A stretch of DNA of 64,000 nucleotides from Pseudomonas hormoni. Its GTDB lineage: Bacteria; Pseudomonadota; Gammaproteobacteria; Pseudomonadales; Pseudomonadaceae. The position numbers were made by a program, and so were the translations under genes. Of the stretch, positions 18,246 to 31,351 are shown one piece after another. The stretch spans positions 4,512,001-4,576,000 of the forward strand of contig NZ_CP075566.1 of assembly GCF_018502625.1 (NCBI RefSeq), given 5' to 3'. Each line of letters starts with the position of its first letter. Position 1 is the stretch's first letter. Under the pieces are notes generated by a model. The model worked only from the letters and a program-made list of their open reading frames with translations. It was not told the DNA's origin and ran no database searches.

Positions 18246-21200
18246 TTAGTTCACCCACACGCGAGCATTACGGAACATACGCATCCATGGTGCGTCTTCG
18301 TTCCAGTCTTCCGAACGCCACGAGTTCTGCACGGCGCGGAACACACGCTCCGGGTGCGGCATCATGATCGTTACGCGGCCGTCGCGGCTGGTCAAACCGG
18401 TGATCCCGCGCGGCGAACCGTTCGGGTTGGCCGGGTAGTTTTCGGTGACCTTGCCGTGGTTGTCGACGAAACGCATCGCTACGCAACCCGACAGATCGGC
18501 TTCCAGCAGCGCCTCTTCGCTTTCGAACTCGGCATGACCTTCACCGTGAGCGATGGCGATCGGCATGCGCGAACCGGCCATGCCCTGCAGGAAGATCGAG
18601 TTCGACTCCTGGACCTGAACCATTGCCACGCGGGCTTCGAACTGCTCGGAACGGTTACGCACGAAGTGCGGCCAGAACTCGCTGCCCGGGATCAACTCGT
18701 GCAGGTTGGACATCATCTGGCAACCGTTGCACACGCCGAGGGTGAAGCTGTCATTGCGTTCGAAGAAGCCCTGGAACGCATCGCGAGCGCGGCTGTTGAA
18801 CAGCGCGGACTTGGCCCAGCCTTCGCCGGCACCCAGTACGTCGCCATAAGAGAAACCGCCGCAAGCAACCAGGCCTTTGAACTCGTTCAGGTCAACACGG
18901 CCGGCCAGAATGTCGCTCATGTGCACGTCGATCGCGTTGAAACCGGCGCGGTCGAACGCTGCTGCCATTTCCACCTGACCGTTGACGCCCTGCTCACGCA
19001 GCACGGCAACCTGTGGGCGGATGCCTTTCTTGATGTAAGGCGCGGCGACGTCCTGGTTGACGTCGTAGCTCAGCTTGACGCTCAGGCCCGGGTTGTCTTC
19101 TTCCAGCAGCACGTCGAACTCTTGTTCGGCGCAATCAGCGTTATCGCGCAGACGCTGGATCTGGTAGCTGGTTTCAGCCCACTGACGTTGCAGCAGACGA
19201 CGCTGACCTTCGAACACAGTGTCGCCGTTGAAGGTGATGTTGATCTCGCCGTTGTTCATCGGCTGACCGATCACCGACACGCAGTCGCCCAGGCCCGCAG
19301 CGCTGAACTGCGCGAGGATGTCCGGGGTGGCGTCCTGACGAACCTGGATCACGGCGCCCAGTTCTTCGTTGAACAGGATCGCGGCGATGTCGGCGGAGGT
19401 TTCTGCCAGACCGTCGAGGTTCAGGCTCAGACCGCAGTGGCCGGCGAAGGCCATTTCCACAACGCTGGTCAGCAAACCACCATCGGAACGGTCGTGGTAA
19501 GCCAGCAGGTGACCGTCGGCGTTGAGGCCCTGGATCACGGCGAAGAAAGCTTTCAGGTCTTCGGCATCATCGACGTCCGGCGCTTGCGAGCCGAGCTTGC
19601 CGTGAACCTGAGCGAGGATCGAAGCACCCATGCGGTTCTGGCCACGGCCCAGGTCGATCAGGATCAGGTCGGTGGTGCCCTTGTTCATGCGCAGTTCCGG
19701 GGTCAGGGTCTGACGGATGTCAGCCACTGGCGCGAAACCGGTCACGATCAGGGACATCGGCGAGGTGACGGTCTTGTCTTCGCCGTTGTCGTTCCAGCGC
19801 GTGGCCATGGACATGGAGTCCTTGCCCACCGGAATGGTAATGCCCAGATCAGGGCACAGCTCCATGCCGACTGCTTTCACGGTGTCGTACAGACGCGCGT
19901 CTTCACCCGGGTGACCGGCTGCGGACATCCAGTTCGCCGACAGCTTGATGTCGGAGATCTTGTTGATGCGCGAAGCGGCGATATTGGTCAGGGTTTCGCC
20001 GATGGCCATGCGGCCCGACGCCGGAGCGTCCAGCAGTGCCAGCGGAGTACGCTCGCCCATGGCCATGGCTTCACCGGTGTAGACGTCGAAGCTGGTGGCG
20101 GTGACCGCAACGTCGGCCACCGGAACCTGCCACGGGCCGACCATCTGGTCACGGGCCACGAGGCCGGTAATGGTGCGGTCGCCGATGGTGATCAGGAAGC
20201 TTTTGCTCGCCACGGCCGGGTGATGCAGAACGCGCTCGACGCAGTCTGCAATCTCAAGCGTCGACGGATCGAAATCGTCGCCCAGTTCGTTTTCACGAAC
20301 GGCCGAACGGTGCATGCGCGGGGCTTTGCCCAGCAGCACTTCCAGCGGCATGTCCACCGGGCTGTTGCCGAAGTGGCTGTCGGTGACCGTCAGTTGCGGC
20401 TCGGCAGTGGCTTCGCCGACCACGGCAAACGGGCAGCGCTCGCGTTCGCAGATCGCCTGGAAGCGTTCGAAGTCTTCCGGGCCAACCGCCAGAACGTAAC
20501 GTTCCTGGGATTCGTTGCTCCAGATTTCGTGCGGGGCCATGCCCGGCTCGTCATTTGGAATGTTGCGCAGTTCGAAGCGACCGCCACGGTTGCCGTCGTT
20601 CACCAGTTCCGGGAAGGCGTTGGACAGACCGCCCGCACCCACGTCGTGGATGAAGCTGATCGGGTTCTTGTCACCCAACTGCCAGCAGCGGTCGATGACT
20701 TCCTGGCAGCGACGTTCCATCTCAGGGTTTTCGCGCTGTACCGAAGCGAAGTCCAGGTCAGCCGAGCTGGTGCCGGTGGCCATGGAGGAAGCCGCGCCGC
20801 CGCCCAGACCGATCAACATCGCCGGGCCGCCGAGCACGATCAGCTTGGAGCCGACGGTGATCTCGCCTTTCTGTACGTGTTCAGCACGGATGTTACCCAT
20901 GCCGCCGGCCAGCATGATCGGCTTGTGGTAACCACGAACTTCGTCGCCACGCGGGGTGGTGATCGACTGTTCGAAGGTACGGAAGTAACCGGTCAGGGCC
21001 GGACGACCGAATTCGTTGTTGAACGCGGCGCCACCCAGTGGGCCTTCGATCATGATGTCCAGCGCGGTGACGATGCGCTCGGGCTTGCCGTACGGCACTT
21101 CCCACGGCTGTTCGAAGCCAGGGATCTGCAGGTTCGAAACGGTAAAGCCGGTCAGGCCAGCCTTTGGCTTGGCGCCGCGACCGGTAGCGCCTTCGTCGCG

Positions 21201-22142
21201 AATCTCGCCACCGGAACCGGTGGACGCGCCCGGGAACGGGGCAATCGCGGTCGGGTGGTTGTGAGTCTCGACTTTCATCAAAATGTGTACCGGTTCCTGC
21301 ACCGCGCCGTACTGGCGGGTTTCAGGGTCCGGGAAGAAGCGACCGGCAACGTTACCGACGATCACCGAAGCGTTGTCCTTGTAAGCGGACAGAACGCCTT
21401 CGCTGTGCATCTGGTACGTGTTCTTGATCATGCCGAACAGGCTTTTTTCCTGGCTCTGGCCGTCGATGTCCCAACTGGCGTTGAAGATCTTGTGACGGCA
21501 GTGCTCGGAGTTCGCCTGGGCGAACATCATCAGTTCGATGTCGTGCGGGTTGCGCTTCAAACCAACGAAGGCGTTGACCAGGTAATCGATCTCGTCTTCG
21601 GCCAGGGCCAGGCCCAGCTCGGTGTTGGCTTTTTCCAGCGCGGCGCGGCCGCCACCCAACACGTCAATCGCGGTCAGGGGCTTGGGCTCGGCGTGGCTGA
21701 ACAGGCCGGCAGCCTGTTCGAGGTTGCCCAATACGATCTGGGTCATGCGGTCGTGCAGCACATCGGCAATCAACTGCGCGTCGGCGTCGCTGAACTGGCC
21801 AGCCACGTAGAACGCGATGCCGCGTTCCAGGCGCTGGATTTTGCTCAGGCCGCAGTTGCGAGCGATGTCGCTGGCTTTACTGGACCATGGCGAAATGGTG
21901 CCGAAACGCGGCAACACCAGGAAAAGACGTCCGGTCGGTTCTTGCACCGGGACACTTGGGCCGTACTTCAGAAGGCGCGCAAGCACCTGCTGTTCGTCGC
22001 CGGTCAGGACGCCGGTGACTTCGGCGAAGTGAGCGAATTCAGCATACAAGCCGCTGACAGCCGAAACCTTCTGGCTCAGTTGCTCAAGGAGTTTGCTGTG
22101 GCGAAAGGCAGAAAGGGCAGGAGCGCCGCGCAGGATCAACAT
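18246..22142 (-). CDS. purL: Phosphoribosylformylglycinamidine synthase
   Basis: 1298 residues, the full single-chain gammaproteobacterial PurL. An N-terminal substrate-channel domain is followed by two AIRS-type ATPase halves ([48 protein letters not shown]). A C-terminal glutamine amidotransferase begins [19 protein letters not shown] and has its nucleophile in [12 protein letters not shown]. It converts FGAR, glutamine and ATP to FGAM in purine synthesis. Transcribed toward the NIF3-like gene. A reading frame of 1280 codons on the opposite strand is a codon-bias shadow. Confidence 0.98.
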   Translation of the reverse strand: MLILRGAPALSAFRHSKLLEQLSQKVSAVSGLYAEFAHFAEVTGVLTGDEQQVLARLLKYGPSVPVQEPTGRLFLVLPRFGTISPWSSKASDIARNCGLSKIQRLERGIAFYVAGQFSDADAQLIADVLHDRMTQIVLGNLEQAAGLFSHAEPKPLTAIDVLGGGRAALEKANTELGLALAEDEIDYLVNAFVGLKRNPHDIELMMFAQANSEHCRHKIFNASWDIDGQSQEKSLFGMIKNTYQMHSEGVLSAYKDNASVIVGNVAGRFFPDPETRQYGAVQEPVHILMKVETHNHPTAIAPFPGASTGSGGEIRDEGATGRGAKPKAGLTGFTVSNLQIPGFEQPWEVPYGKPERIVTALDIMIEGPLGGAAFNNEFGRPALTGYFRTFEQSITTPRGDEVRGYHKPIMLAGGMGNIRAEHVQKGEITVGSKLIVLGGPAMLIGLGGGAASSMATGTSSADLDFASVQRENPEMERRCQEVIDRCWQLGDKNPISFIHDVGAGGLSNAFPELVNDGNRGGRFELRNIPNDEPGMAPHEIWSNESQERYVLAVGPEDFERFQAICERERCPFAVVGEATAEPQLTVTDSHFGNSPVDMPLEVLLGKAPRMHRSAVRENELGDDFDPSTLEIADCVERVLHHPAVASKSFLITIGDRTITGLVARDQMVGPWQVPVADVAVTATSFDVYTGEAMAMGERTPLALLDAPASGRMAIGETLTNIAASRINKISDIKLSANWMSAAGHPGEDARLYDTVKAVGMELCPDLGITIPVGKDSMSMATRWNDNGEDKTVTSPMSLIVTGFAPVADIRQTLTPELRMNKGTTDLILIDLGRGQNRMGASILAQVHGKLGSQAPDVDDAEDLKAFFAVIQGLNADGHLLAYHDRSDGGLLTSVVEMAFAGHCGLSLNLDGLAETSADIAAILFNEELGAVIQVRQDATPDILAQFSAAGLGDCVSVIGQPMNNGEINITFNGDTVFEGQRRLLQRQWAETSYQIQRLRDNADCAEQEFDVLLEEDNPGLSVKLSYDVNQDVAAPYIKKGIRPQVAVLREQGVNGQVEMAAAFDRAGFNAIDVHMSDILAGRVDLNEFKGLVACGGFSYGDVLGAGEGWAKSALFNSRARDAFQGFFERNDSFTLGVCNGCQMMSNLHELIPGSEFWPHFVRNRSEQFEARVAMVQVQESNSIFLQGMAGSRMPIAIAHGEGHAEFESEEALLEADLSGCVAMRFVDNHGKVTENYPANPNGSPRGITGLTSRDGRVTIMMPHPERVFRAVQNSWRSEDWNEDAPWMRMFRNARVWVN

Positions 22143-22191
22143 CTTCGGGACAGCCTCGGGAAGGGGTGTGCTTTGAGGCCGTGCATTCTAG

Positions 22192-23877
<1,686 letters not shown>

Positions 23878-23894
23878 CAGCCACCCCAATCAAA

Positions 23895-23985
23895 TGTGGG
23901 AGCGAGCCTGCTCGCGATAGCGGTCTTACAGTCAACACCTTCGTTGAATGTTAAGACGCCATCGCGAGCAGGCTCGCTCCCACAG
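23895..23985. repeat. REP inverted pair (TGTGGGAGCGAGCC variant)
   Basis: TGTGGGAGCGAGCCTGCTCG and its inverse ending GCTCCCACA fill the gap between the convergent mltF and pdxJ genes. Confidence 0.85.
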
Positions 23986-24001
23986 TTGTTTTGTGTTCGG
24001 C

Positions 24002-24745
24002 TTAGGCTTTTGCGGCGGCCAGGATCAGTGCCTTCATCTCCGATACCGCCGACTTGAACCCCACAAACAACGCATGCGCCACCAGCGCATGGCCGATGTT
24101 CAGTTCGTTGATGCCTTTGATCGCGGCCACAGCTTCGACGTTGTGATAGTGCAAACCGTGGCCGGCATTGACTATCAGCCCCTGGGCCAGGCCAAACGCC
24201 ACGCCATCGGCCACGCGCTTCAGCTCTTCAGCCACGTCCGTCGGCGTCTCGGCATCGGCATAACGACCGGTGTGCAATTCAATCGCCGGGGCACCCACGC
24301 GGCGGGACGCTTCAATCTGTCGCTCGTCTGCATCGATGAACAACGACACTTCGCAACCGATCTTCGCCAGGCGATCCACCGCGGCCTTGATCCGCGCTTC
24401 CTGCCCCGCCACGTCCAGGCCGCCTTCGGTGGTCAGCTCCTGACGGGTTTCCGGGACCAGGCAAATGTGTGCCGGACGGATGCGTTCGGCGAACGCCATC
24501 ATTTCTTCGGTGACGCCCATTTCGAAGTTCATGCGGGTTTGCAGCACATCCTTGAGCACCAGCACGTCACGTTCCTGGATGTGCCGACGGTCTTCACGCA
24601 GGTGCACAGTAATGCCGTCAGCGCCCGCCTCTTCCGCATCCAGTGCGGCCTTGACCGGATCGGGATAGCGAGTGCCCCGGGCCTGACGCAGGGTGGCAAC
24701 GTGGTCGATGTTCACGCCAAGAAGAATGCGATTGCTGGTGGTCAC
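24002..24745 (-). CDS. pdxJ: Pyridoxine 5'-phosphate synthase
   Basis: 247 residues. The TIM barrel has [67 protein letters not shown] and [11 protein letters not shown], which include the active-site histidines and the Glu of the family. It joins 1-deoxyxylulose 5-phosphate and 3-amino-2-oxopropyl phosphate to form pyridoxine phosphate in vitamin B6 synthesis. It is the last gene of the lepA-lepB-rnc-era-recO-pdxJ unit, 51 bp after recO. Confidence 0.97.
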   Translation of the reverse strand: MTTSNRILLGVNIDHVATLRQARGTRYPDPVKAALDAEEAGADGITVHLREDRRHIQERDVLVLKDVLQTRMNFEMGVTEEMMAFAERIRPAHICLVPETRQELTTEGGLDVAGQEARIKAAVDRLAKIGCEVSLFIDADERQIEASRRVGAPAIELHTGRYADAETPTDVAEELKRVADGVAFGLAQGLIVNAGHGLHYHNVEAVAAIKGINELNIGHALVAHALFVGFKSAVSEMKALILAAAKA

Positions 24746-24796
24746 GGAAGCGCTCCAGAAGAAGAGAAAGTTCGGTGCACAGCATACACGGGGAAA

Positions 24797-25486
24797 TTAC
24801 GGCTTTCGAAACAACTCTCGGGAAACCAGCGGACGACCGCCCAAGTGAACGGCCAATGCCTGACGCATCAAGCGCTTGGCGGCGGACAGTGCGCCGGGGG
24901 CGCTCCAGTCGGCTTCGGCCATGGCCAGCAACTCGGTGCCGTTGAACAGGCCGGGTTGCAGCAGGTAGACCCGCTCCAGACCCGCGTCGACTTGCAGACG
25001 GTACAGGCCGTCCGGCGCGATGGACTCGCCGTGGATGTCGGTGTTCAACGCGAAGCCGTAACCCAGATCATCAAGCAGCCGCCATTCGAAGGAACGCAGC
25101 AACGGCTCCAGCGGACGACCTTCGGCCAGGGCCAGCAACGTCGCGGCGTAGTGATCGAAAACGCCGGGGTGCGGATCTTCGGAGGGCAGCAGCCGAATCA
25201 GCAATTCATTGAGGTAGAGGCCGCTGAACAGCGCCTCACCGATAAGCCAGGTGGAAACCCCGGCGCTTTCCATGCGGCCAACGTTCTTCAGCTCACCCCG
25301 CCCCCGGAATTCGACTTCCAGCGGCACGAACGGCCGCGCCAACGTCCCCGCCTTGCCCCGCGCACTGCGCAACACCGCCCGCAGCCGACCTTGCGGCGTG
25401 AGGAAATCCACCAGCGCGCTGCTTTCGCGGTAGGCGCGGGAGTGGAGGACGTAGGCGGGTTGGCCGGGAGGTGGGCTGGTTGACAT
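24797..25486 (-). CDS. recO: DNA repair protein RecO
   Basis: 229 residues from the ATG at 25486 ([30 protein letters not shown]). The open frame continues upstream into REP sequence and was trimmed. It has the N-terminal OB fold ([36 protein letters not shown]) and an alpha-helical C-terminal domain ([13 protein letters not shown] ... [13 protein letters not shown]). RecO loads RecA on SSB-coated single strands with RecR. It lacks the zinc-binding cysteines found in some family members, as usual in gammaproteobacteria. Located between era and pdxJ in the operon. Confidence 0.95.
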   Translation of the reverse strand: MSTSPPPGQPAYVLHSRAYRESSALVDFLTPQGRLRAVLRSARGKAGTLARPFVPLEVEFRGRGELKNVGRMESAGVSTWLIGEALFSGLYLNELLIRLLPSEDPHPGVFDHYAATLLALAEGRPLEPLLRSFEWRLLDDLGYGFALNTDIHGESIAPDGLYRLQVDAGLERVYLLQPGLFNGTELLAMAEADWSAPGALSAAKRLMRQALAVHLGGRPLVSRELFRKP

Positions 25487-25511
25487 CAGTTTCCGAATCT
25501 CAGGAGATCCA

Positions 25512-25664
25512 CTGTGGCGAGGGAGCTTGCTCCCGCTGGGCTGCGAAGCGGCCCCAAAACCATGCACCTCAGTGTTTCAGGTAAAACGCGATGGCAGGGT
25601 TTTACGACTGCTTCGCAGCCGAGCGGGAGCAAGCTCCCTCGCCACAAAAGCTCGCTCCCACATT
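25512..25664. repeat. REP inverted pair plus partial third copy, inside the era-recO operon
   Basis: CTGTGGCGAGGGAGCTTGCT at the left and its inverse near 25622-25646. Directly after comes a truncated arm of the other family (CTCGCTCCCACATTT at 25650-25664). The element separates era from recO within a same-strand operon and could modulate recO-pdxJ expression. Confidence 0.85.
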
Positions 25665-25688
25665 TGGATCGATGTGCTGCTGAACGAT

Positions 25689-26591
25689 TTACAGGTCGCC
25701 ATAACCCAGCGAACGCAGCGCGCGCTCGTCATCGGACCAGCCGCCTTTCACTTTCACCCAGAGGTTAAGCATGATCTTGGAGTCGAACAGCAGCTCCATG
25801 TCTTTGCGCGCCTCGGTGCCGATGCGCTTGATGCGCTCGCCCTTGTCACCAATGATGATTTTCTTCTGGCCATCGCGCTCGACGAGGATCAAGGCATGGA
25901 TGTGCAGGGTTTTGCCCTGCTGCTTGAACTCTTCGATTTCCACGGTGATCTGGTACGGCAGCTCGGCGCCCAGCTGACGCATGATTTTTTCACGCACCAG
26001 TTCGGCGGCGAGGAAGCGACTGCTGCGGTCGGTGATCTGGTCTTCCGGGAAGAAGTGATCGTTTTCCGGCAGGTGCTCGGCGATCACCCGCTCCAGCGTG
26101 TCGAGGTTGTGCCCGTGCTGCGCCGAGATCGGCATGATCTGCGCGTTCGGCAGCTGTTCCTGCAACCAGGTCAGGTGGGGCATCAGCTCGGATTTGTCTT
26201 CGATGCGGTCGGTCTTGTTCAGTGCCACGATCAGCGGGCCGGTCACGTACTGGACGCGCTCGAGGACCATCTGGTCTTCGTCGGTCCACTTGGTGCGGTC
26301 AACCACGAAGATCACCACGTCGACGTCTTTCAACGCCGCCGAAGCGGTCTTGTTCATGTAGCGGTTCAAGGCCTTTTCGCCGCCCTTGTGCATGCCCGGG
26401 GTGTCGACGTAGATCGCCTGGACGGCGCCTTCGGTCTTGATGCCCAGCATGTTGTGGCGGGTGGTTTGCGGCTTGCGCGAGGTAATCGCCAGCTTCTGGC
26501 CGAGGATGTGGTTCAGCAGCGTGGACTTGCCCACGTTGGGACGGCCGACGATGGCAACATAGCCACAGCGTGTTGCGGTTGAATCAGTCAT
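25689..26591 (-). CDS. era: GTPase Era
   Basis: 300 residues from the ATG at 26591, which overlaps the end of rnc by 8 bp. An upstream ATG adds eight residues. The G1 motif is GRPNVGKST, the switch/G3 region [17 protein letters not shown], and G4 NKTDR. A C-terminal KH domain contains [16 protein letters not shown] and ends [17 protein letters not shown]. Era binds the 3' end of 16S rRNA during 30S maturation and couples ribosome assembly to cell cycle. Cotranslation with RNase III is typical. Confidence 0.98.
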   Translation of the reverse strand: MTDSTATRCGYVAIVGRPNVGKSTLLNHILGQKLAITSRKPQTTRHNMLGIKTEGAVQAIYVDTPGMHKGGEKALNRYMNKTASAALKDVDVVIFVVDRTKWTDEDQMVLERVQYVTGPLIVALNKTDRIEDKSELMPHLTWLQEQLPNAQIMPISAQHGHNLDTLERVIAEHLPENDHFFPEDQITDRSSRFLAAELVREKIMRQLGAELPYQITVEIEEFKQQGKTLHIHALILVERDGQKKIIIGDKGERIKRIGTEARKDMELLFDSKIMLNLWVKVKGGWSDDERALRSLGYGDL

Positions 26592-27273
26592 TGCCATTCT
26601 CCACACCCAGGGCAATCAGTGCTGCGGCGGCCGCTACCTGTTCGGCAATACGACGACTCACACCCTGACCTCGGCTTTTTTCATTCAGTAAGGTGATTTC
26701 ACATTCGACGAAGAACGTCCGGCAATGCGGCTCACCCTGGATATCCACCACTTCGTAACGCGGCAGCTCACAACCACGCGATTGCAGAAATTCCTGCAAG
26801 CGGGTTTTTGGATCTTTGTTGGTGTCGACCAGCGTCAGGCCTTCGAACTCTCCGGCCAGCCAGGCCAGCACGCGCTCGCGCGCCACGTCCATGCCCGCGT
26901 CCAGGTAGATCGCACCGATCAGCGCTTCCAGGGCATCGGCCAGAATCGACTCGCGACGGAAACCGCCGCTTTTCAACTCGCCGGAACCCAGACGCAAGTA
27001 CTCGCCCAGATCGAAACCTCGAGCCAGCACAGCCAGGGTCTCACCTTTCACCAGGCGTGCGCGCAATCGCGACAACTGGCCTTCGCGGGCCAGCGGGAAG
27101 CGATCGAACAAAGCCTCGCCAGCAACGAAGTTGAGGATGGCATCACCGAGGAACTCCAGGCGTTCGTTGTTGCGCCCGGCAAAGCTGCGGTGAGTCAGGG
27201 CCAGGACCATCAGTTCCTGATCCTTGAAGGTGTAGCCGAGCTGACGCTCTAGACGGCTTAAGGAGACGCTCAC
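26584..27273 (-). CDS. rnc: Ribonuclease III
   Basis: 229 residues starting at GTG 27273. The RNase III signature [19 protein letters not shown] carries the metal-binding acidic residues; the second acidic site is [20 protein letters not shown]-terminal double-stranded-RNA-binding domain spans [22 protein letters not shown] to [12 protein letters not shown]. It cleaves rRNA precursors and structured mRNAs. The GTG start overlaps the TGA stop of a 30-codon upstream remnant (GTGA), pointing to a lost upstream partner. Its 3' end overlaps era. Confidence 0.97.
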   Translation of the reverse strand: MSVSLSRLERQLGYTFKDQELMVLALTHRSFAGRNNERLEFLGDAILNFVAGEALFDRFPLAREGQLSRLRARLVKGETLAVLARGFDLGEYLRLGSGELKSGGFRRESILADALEALIGAIYLDAGMDVARERVLAWLAGEFEGLTLVDTNKDPKTRLQEFLQSRGCELPRYEVVDIQGEPHCRTFFVECEITLLNEKSRGQGVSRRIAEQVAAAAALIALGVENGND

Positions 27274-27362
27274 GGTTTACCCACGCTGAGTTCGTGGCTG
27301 GATTCCACCGCCATCGCCGTGGTGCGGCGCAGGCTTGGGACAATTAACGCTGTGTTCAAAAA
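27270..27362 (-). pseudogene. Possible C-terminal remnant of a gene between lepB and rnc
   Basis: An open stretch of 30 codons without its own start follows an in-frame TAA (27363-27365) and ends ...[11 protein letters not shown]. Its TGA overlaps the rnc GTG (GTGA). This tight coupling is what one expects from the tail of a real upstream gene. Some Pseudomonas genomes carry a small single-helix membrane protein (DUF4845 type) at this place. Homology of these 30 codons to it is not established. Confidence 0.3.
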
Positions 27363-27427
27363 TTACATCCTGAATATCATTGTTTTCATGCCTCTGGTGC
27401 CGATTGTGCCGGTTCCAGAAATGCATT

Positions 27428-27450
27428 CGGCGCTGTGTTCAACAGCGCCG
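27428..27450 (-). other. Hairpin just after lepB
   Basis: CGGCGCTG, a 7-base loop and the exact complement, 8 bases after the lepB stop. No U-run. The loop-side 12-mer CGCTGTGTTCAA occurs again at 27348-27359. Confidence 0.55.
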
Positions 27451-27457
27451 TGTGTGA

Positions 27458-28312
27458 TTACTTGATCAGGCCAACCCGCGAGAAATTCGGCAGGTGACTG
27501 AGTTTGGGTTCCGGCCAGCTCATCCAGACTGCGAAGGCCTTGCCGACGATATTCTTGTCGGGAACCATGCCCAGCAGATCCTTGGGAATGCTCGGATCAT
27601 CCCAGTAGCGACTGTCGTTCGAGTTGTCGCGGTTGTCGCCCATCATGAAGTAGTGCCCGGCAGGCACGGTCCACGTGTGGTCCGGCGATGCGCGATAGCG
27701 GCTCATTTCCTTGCGGATCAGGTGCTCGGCGGCGCCGAGTTTTTCCTTGTAGAGCTCTGCGCTGCCCAGTGTGCCCGGCTCGGAGCCGACCAATTGCTCG
27801 GCAATCGACTCGCCGTTGACGAACAGACGCTTGTCGGCGGTGTAGCGAATCTGGTCGCCCGGCAGGCCAACCACACGCTTGATGTAGTTGACGTTCGGAT
27901 CGCTTGGGTAGCGGAACACCATCACGTCGCCGCGCTGCGGATCACCGACTTCGATGACTTTCCTGTCGATCACCGGCAGGCGGATCCCGTAGGAAAACTT
28001 GTTCACCAGAATGAAGTCGCCGACATCCAGGGTCGGTTTCATCGAGCCGGAAGGAATCTGGAACGGTTCCACCAGGAACGAACGCAGCACCAGCACGATG
28101 AACAACACCGGGAAGAACGACTTGCCGTATTCGACCAGCAACGGCTCTTTGTTCAGTTTTTCGACCACCACCCCATCAGGCTGGCTGACGCTGCCCTGAT
28201 AGGAGGCAATGGCGGCACGCCGACGCGGCGCCAGGAAAACCAGATCGAGCAACGCCAACAGGCCGCAGACGAACACGGCGATGACCAGCAACAGCGGGAA
28301 ATTTAGTGACAT
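27458..28312 (-). CDS. lepB: Signal peptidase I
   Basis: 284 residues. Two N-terminal transmembrane segments (LLLVIAVFVCGLLALLDLVFL and SFFPVLFIVLVLRSFLV) precede the periplasmic catalytic domain. The nucleophile Ser is in FQIPSGSMKPTL, the general-base Lys in YIKRVVGLPGD, and the late conserved block is FMMGDNRDNSNDSRYWD. It cleaves signal peptides from exported proteins, including the fimbrial and porin proteins of this window. It starts 5 bp after the lepA stop, so the two are translated from one message. Confidence 0.97.
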   Translation of the reverse strand: MSLNFPLLLVIAVFVCGLLALLDLVFLAPRRRAAIASYQGSVSQPDGVVVEKLNKEPLLVEYGKSFFPVLFIVLVLRSFLVEPFQIPSGSMKPTLDVGDFILVNKFSYGIRLPVIDRKVIEVGDPQRGDVMVFRYPSDPNVNYIKRVVGLPGDQIRYTADKRLFVNGESIAEQLVGSEPGTLGSAELYKEKLGAAEHLIRKEMSRYRASPDHTWTVPAGHYFMMGDNRDNSNDSRYWDDPSIPKDLLGMVPDKNIVGKAFAVWMSWPEPKLSHLPNFSRVGLIK

Positions 28313-28317
28313 AGGAC

Positions 28318-30117
28318 CTAACTATCCAACCTGAGCACTGCAAGGAAGGCTTCTTGTGGAATTTCCACGTTGCCGACTTGCTTCATGCGTTTCTTACCGG
28401 CCTTTTGCTTTTCCAGCAGTTTTTTCTTACGGCTGACGTCACCGCCGTAGCATTTGGCCAATACGTTCTTTCTGAGTGCCTTGACGGTTGTCCGCGCCAC
28501 AATCTGACCGCCAATGGCGGCCTGGATTGCCACGTCGAACATCTGCCGTGGAATCAGTTCTTTCATCTTCTCGGTCAACTGGCGACCTTTGTAGTTCGCA
28601 TTGTCGCGGTGCACGATCAGCGCCAGGGCGTCGACCTTGTCACCGTTGATCAGCACATCCAGTTTCACCAGACTAGCCGATTGATAACGATCGAAATGGT
28701 AATCCAGCGAAGCATAGCCGCGGCTGGTGGATTTCAGTCGGTCGAAGAAGTCCAGGACCACTTCGTTCATCGGCAAATCGTAGGTCACCTGGACCTGAGT
28801 TCCGAGGAACAGCATGTCGTGCTGCACGCCACGCTTCTCGATGCACAGGGTAATGACGTTGCCCAGGTGCTCTTGCGGCACAAGGATATTGGCCCGCACG
28901 ATCGGTTCACGCATGTCTTCGATCGAGGACAGGTCTGGAAGCTTCGACGGGTTATCGACGTAAATCGTTTCACCGGTTTTCAGCAACAGTTCGAAAATTA
29001 CCGTCGGCGCCGTGGTGATCAGGTCCAGGTCGTACTCGCGCTCCAGGCGCTCCTGGATGATTTCCATGTGCAGCATGCCGAGGAACCCGCAACGGAAGCC
29101 GAAGCCCAGGGCGTCGGAACTTTCCGGGGTGTACTGCAGGGACGAATCGTTGAGCGTGAGCTTTTGCAGGGCTTCGCGGAAGTCTTCGAAGTCGTCGGAG
29201 CTGACCGGGAACAAACCGGCGTAGACCTGCGGCTGAATGCGTTTGAAGCCGGGCAGAACGTCGACGTCTGGCGTCGAGCTCAAGGTCAGGGTGTCGCCCA
29301 CTGGCGCACCATGGATGTCCTTGATGCTGGCAATGATGAAGCCCACTTCACCGGCCTTCAGGTCAGCGGTTGGGGTGTGTTTCGGGTTGAATACACCGAC
29401 GCTGTCCACCAGGTGGATCTTGCCGGTGGATTTGACCAGGATCTTGTCGCCCTTCTTCACACGACCGTGGCGCACGCGTACCAGGGAAACAACGCCCAGG
29501 TAGTTGTCGAACCAGGAATCGATGATCAACGCTTGCAGCGGATCTTCGATGTTGCCGGTCGGCGCAGGAATGGTGTGAACCAGACGCTCGAGCACTTCAT
29601 CGACGCCCAGGCCCGTCTTGGCCGAGCACTCGACTGCGTCGGTGGCATCGATGCCGATGATTTTTTCGATTTCTTCCTTGACGCGCTCCGGATCGGCCTG
29701 TGGCAGGTCGATCTTGTTCAGGACCGGCATCACTTCCAGGCCCTGCTCGATCGCCGTGTAGCAGTTGGCAACCGACTGCGCTTCTACGCCCTGACCGGCA
29801 TCGACCACCAGCAATGCACCTTCACAGGCTGCCAGCGACCGGCTTACTTCATAGGTGAAGTCAACGTGGCCGGGGGTGTCAATGAAGTTCAGCTGGTACT
29901 TGATGCCATCGCGAGCGGTGTAATACAGGGTGACGCTGTGGGCCTTGATGGTGATCCCGCGTTCACGTTCCAGGTCCATGGAGTCCAGCACCTGGGCTTC
30001 CATTTCGCGCTCGGCAAGGCCGCCGCACATCTGGATGAAGCGATCGGCCAGCGTCGACTTGCCATGGTCAATGTGGGCGATGATGGAGAAATTGCGGATA
30101 TGACTCAAATCACTCAC
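28318..30117 (-). CDS. lepA: Elongation factor 4 (LepA)
   Basis: 599 residues, full length. GTPase motifs are [13 protein letters not shown] (G1), [10 protein letters not shown] (G2), DTPGHVDF (G3), [11 protein letters not shown] (G4) and SAKTG (G5). They are followed by EF-G-like domains II, III and V and the LepA-specific C-terminal domain ([45 protein letters not shown]). EF4 acts on stalled or misassembled ribosomes. It is first in the operon. In P. aeruginosa mucD sits upstream; here the neighbour is lptG, reading toward lepA. Confidence 0.98.
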   Translation of the reverse strand: MSDLSHIRNFSIIAHIDHGKSTLADRFIQMCGGLAEREMEAQVLDSMDLERERGITIKAHSVTLYYTARDGIKYQLNFIDTPGHVDFTYEVSRSLAACEGALLVVDAGQGVEAQSVANCYTAIEQGLEVMPVLNKIDLPQADPERVKEEIEKIIGIDATDAVECSAKTGLGVDEVLERLVHTIPAPTGNIEDPLQALIIDSWFDNYLGVVSLVRVRHGRVKKGDKILVKSTGKIHLVDSVGVFNPKHTPTADLKAGEVGFIIASIKDIHGAPVGDTLTLSSTPDVDVLPGFKRIQPQVYAGLFPVSSDDFEDFREALQKLTLNDSSLQYTPESSDALGFGFRCGFLGMLHMEIIQERLEREYDLDLITTAPTVIFELLLKTGETIYVDNPSKLPDLSSIEDMREPIVRANILVPQEHLGNVITLCIEKRGVQHDMLFLGTQVQVTYDLPMNEVVLDFFDRLKSTSRGYASLDYHFDRYQSASLVKLDVLINGDKVDALALIVHRDNANYKGRQLTEKMKELIPRQMFDVAIQAAIGGQIVARTTVKALRKNVLAKCYGGDVSRKKKLLEKQKAGKKRMKQVGNVEIPQEAFLAVLRLDS

Positions 30118-30223
30118 GGATCAACACTCAAAAAGGCTGCAGGCATAGCCCGCCGAAAAATAGCCGGGAATTGTACCTGATCCACGGCGCTAGCGTCACG
30201 TTCGCAGGTCAGACGGCACATAC

Positions 30224-30259
30224 AAAAAACGCCCCGGTCTTGCGACAGGGGCGTTTTTT
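30224..30259 (-). terminator. Terminator of lptF-lptG
   Basis: AAAAAACGCCCC, loop, GGGGCGTTTTTT: a symmetric GC stem with T-runs on both strands, 31 bases after the lptG stop and upstream of lepA. Confidence 0.9.
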
Positions 30260-30289
30260 ATCAGCTACGGCGTCGGGAAATACCCGATA

Positions 30290-31351
30290 TCAACCGGCCC
30301 GGCGCAGCAACCAGACCCCGGCCAGGGCGCACACACCTGCTGGCACCAGCACCGCAAACAGCGGTGAGAAACCGAACACCAGGCTCGAAGGCCCCAGCAG
30401 ATCCTGAACGATACGGAAGGTGAAACCCACCAGCACGCCGGTGAATACCCGCTGACCGAGGGTCACCGAACGCAGCGGACCAAAAATAAAGGAGATCGCC
30501 ATCAATACCAGAGCGGCAGTGACCAACGGTTGCAACACCTTGACCCAAAATGCCAGCCAGTACCGGCCATTGCTCAGACCCTGATCCGCCAGATAGTGGA
30601 TGTAACCCCACAGACCGGTGATCGACAGCGAATCGGGCGACATCACCACGGTGCTCAGCAACTGCGGGCTCAGCGCCACGTTCCAGCGCTCGACCGGCGC
30701 CGTCACCACTTCGGTGCTCTTGTCATGGAACAGCGTGGTCGTGACATCGCTCAACTGCCAGTGATCCTTGTCGAACTCCGCACGCTTGGCGAAGCTCGAG
30801 GACAGCATGTGGCGTTGATCGTCGAAGCGATAGCGGGTCACGCCGTACAGCAGACCGTTGGGCTGCACCGAGTTGACGTGGATGAACTCGTCACCCTGGC
30901 GGTGCCACAGGCCATGCTTGGCGCTTTGCGCATCGCCACTGCCCTGAGCCAGGGAGCGATTGGCCTGCGCCGTACTTTCGGTTGCCGGCGCGATGTATTC
31001 GCCGATCAACAGACCGACCAGCATCAGCACCAGCATAGGCTTCATTACCGCCCAGACGATCCGCCCAACCGACACGCCCGCAGCGCGCATGATGGTCAGT
31101 TCGCTGTGGCTGGCCAGACTGCCGAGGCCGATCAGGCAGCCGATCAGCGCCGCCATCGGCAACATGTCGTAGAGACGGCGCGGCGCCGTCAGCAGGACGT
31201 AACTCAACACATCGACCAGGGTGTAGGTGTCGCTGGCATCACCCATCTCGTCGATGAAGGCAAACAGTGTCGCCAGCCCGAGAATGATCCCCAGTACCGC
31301 CAGGATCGCGATGAAAACGCTGCTACCGATGTAGCGATCGAGCTTAACCAC
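30290..31351 (-). CDS. lptG: LPS export ABC transporter permease LptG
   Basis: 353 residues with six transmembrane segments in two groups of three, flanking a large periplasmic beta-jellyroll (about residues 130-265). Conserved blocks include LDRYIGSSVFIAILAVLGIILGLATLFAFIDE, YVLLTAPRRLYDMLPMAALIGCLIGLGSLASHSELTIMRAAGVS and the last three helices. With LptF and the ATPase LptB it extracts LPS from the inner membrane and pushes it to LptC/A/D. Its start overlaps the lptF stop by 8 bp. Confidence 0.96.
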   Translation of the reverse strand: MVKLDRYIGSSVFIAILAVLGIILGLATLFAFIDEMGDASDTYTLVDVLSYVLLTAPRRLYDMLPMAALIGCLIGLGSLASHSELTIMRAAGVSVGRIVWAVMKPMLVLMLVGLLIGEYIAPATESTAQANRSLAQGSGDAQSAKHGLWHRQGDEFIHVNSVQPNGLLYGVTRYRFDDQRHMLSSSFAKRAEFDKDHWQLSDVTTTLFHDKSTEVVTAPVERWNVALSPQLLSTVVMSPDSLSITGLWGYIHYLADQGLSNGRYWLAFWVKVLQPLVTAALVLMAISFIFGPLRSVTLGQRVFTGVLVGFTFRIVQDLLGPSSLVFGFSPLFAVLVPAGVCALAGVWLLRRAG

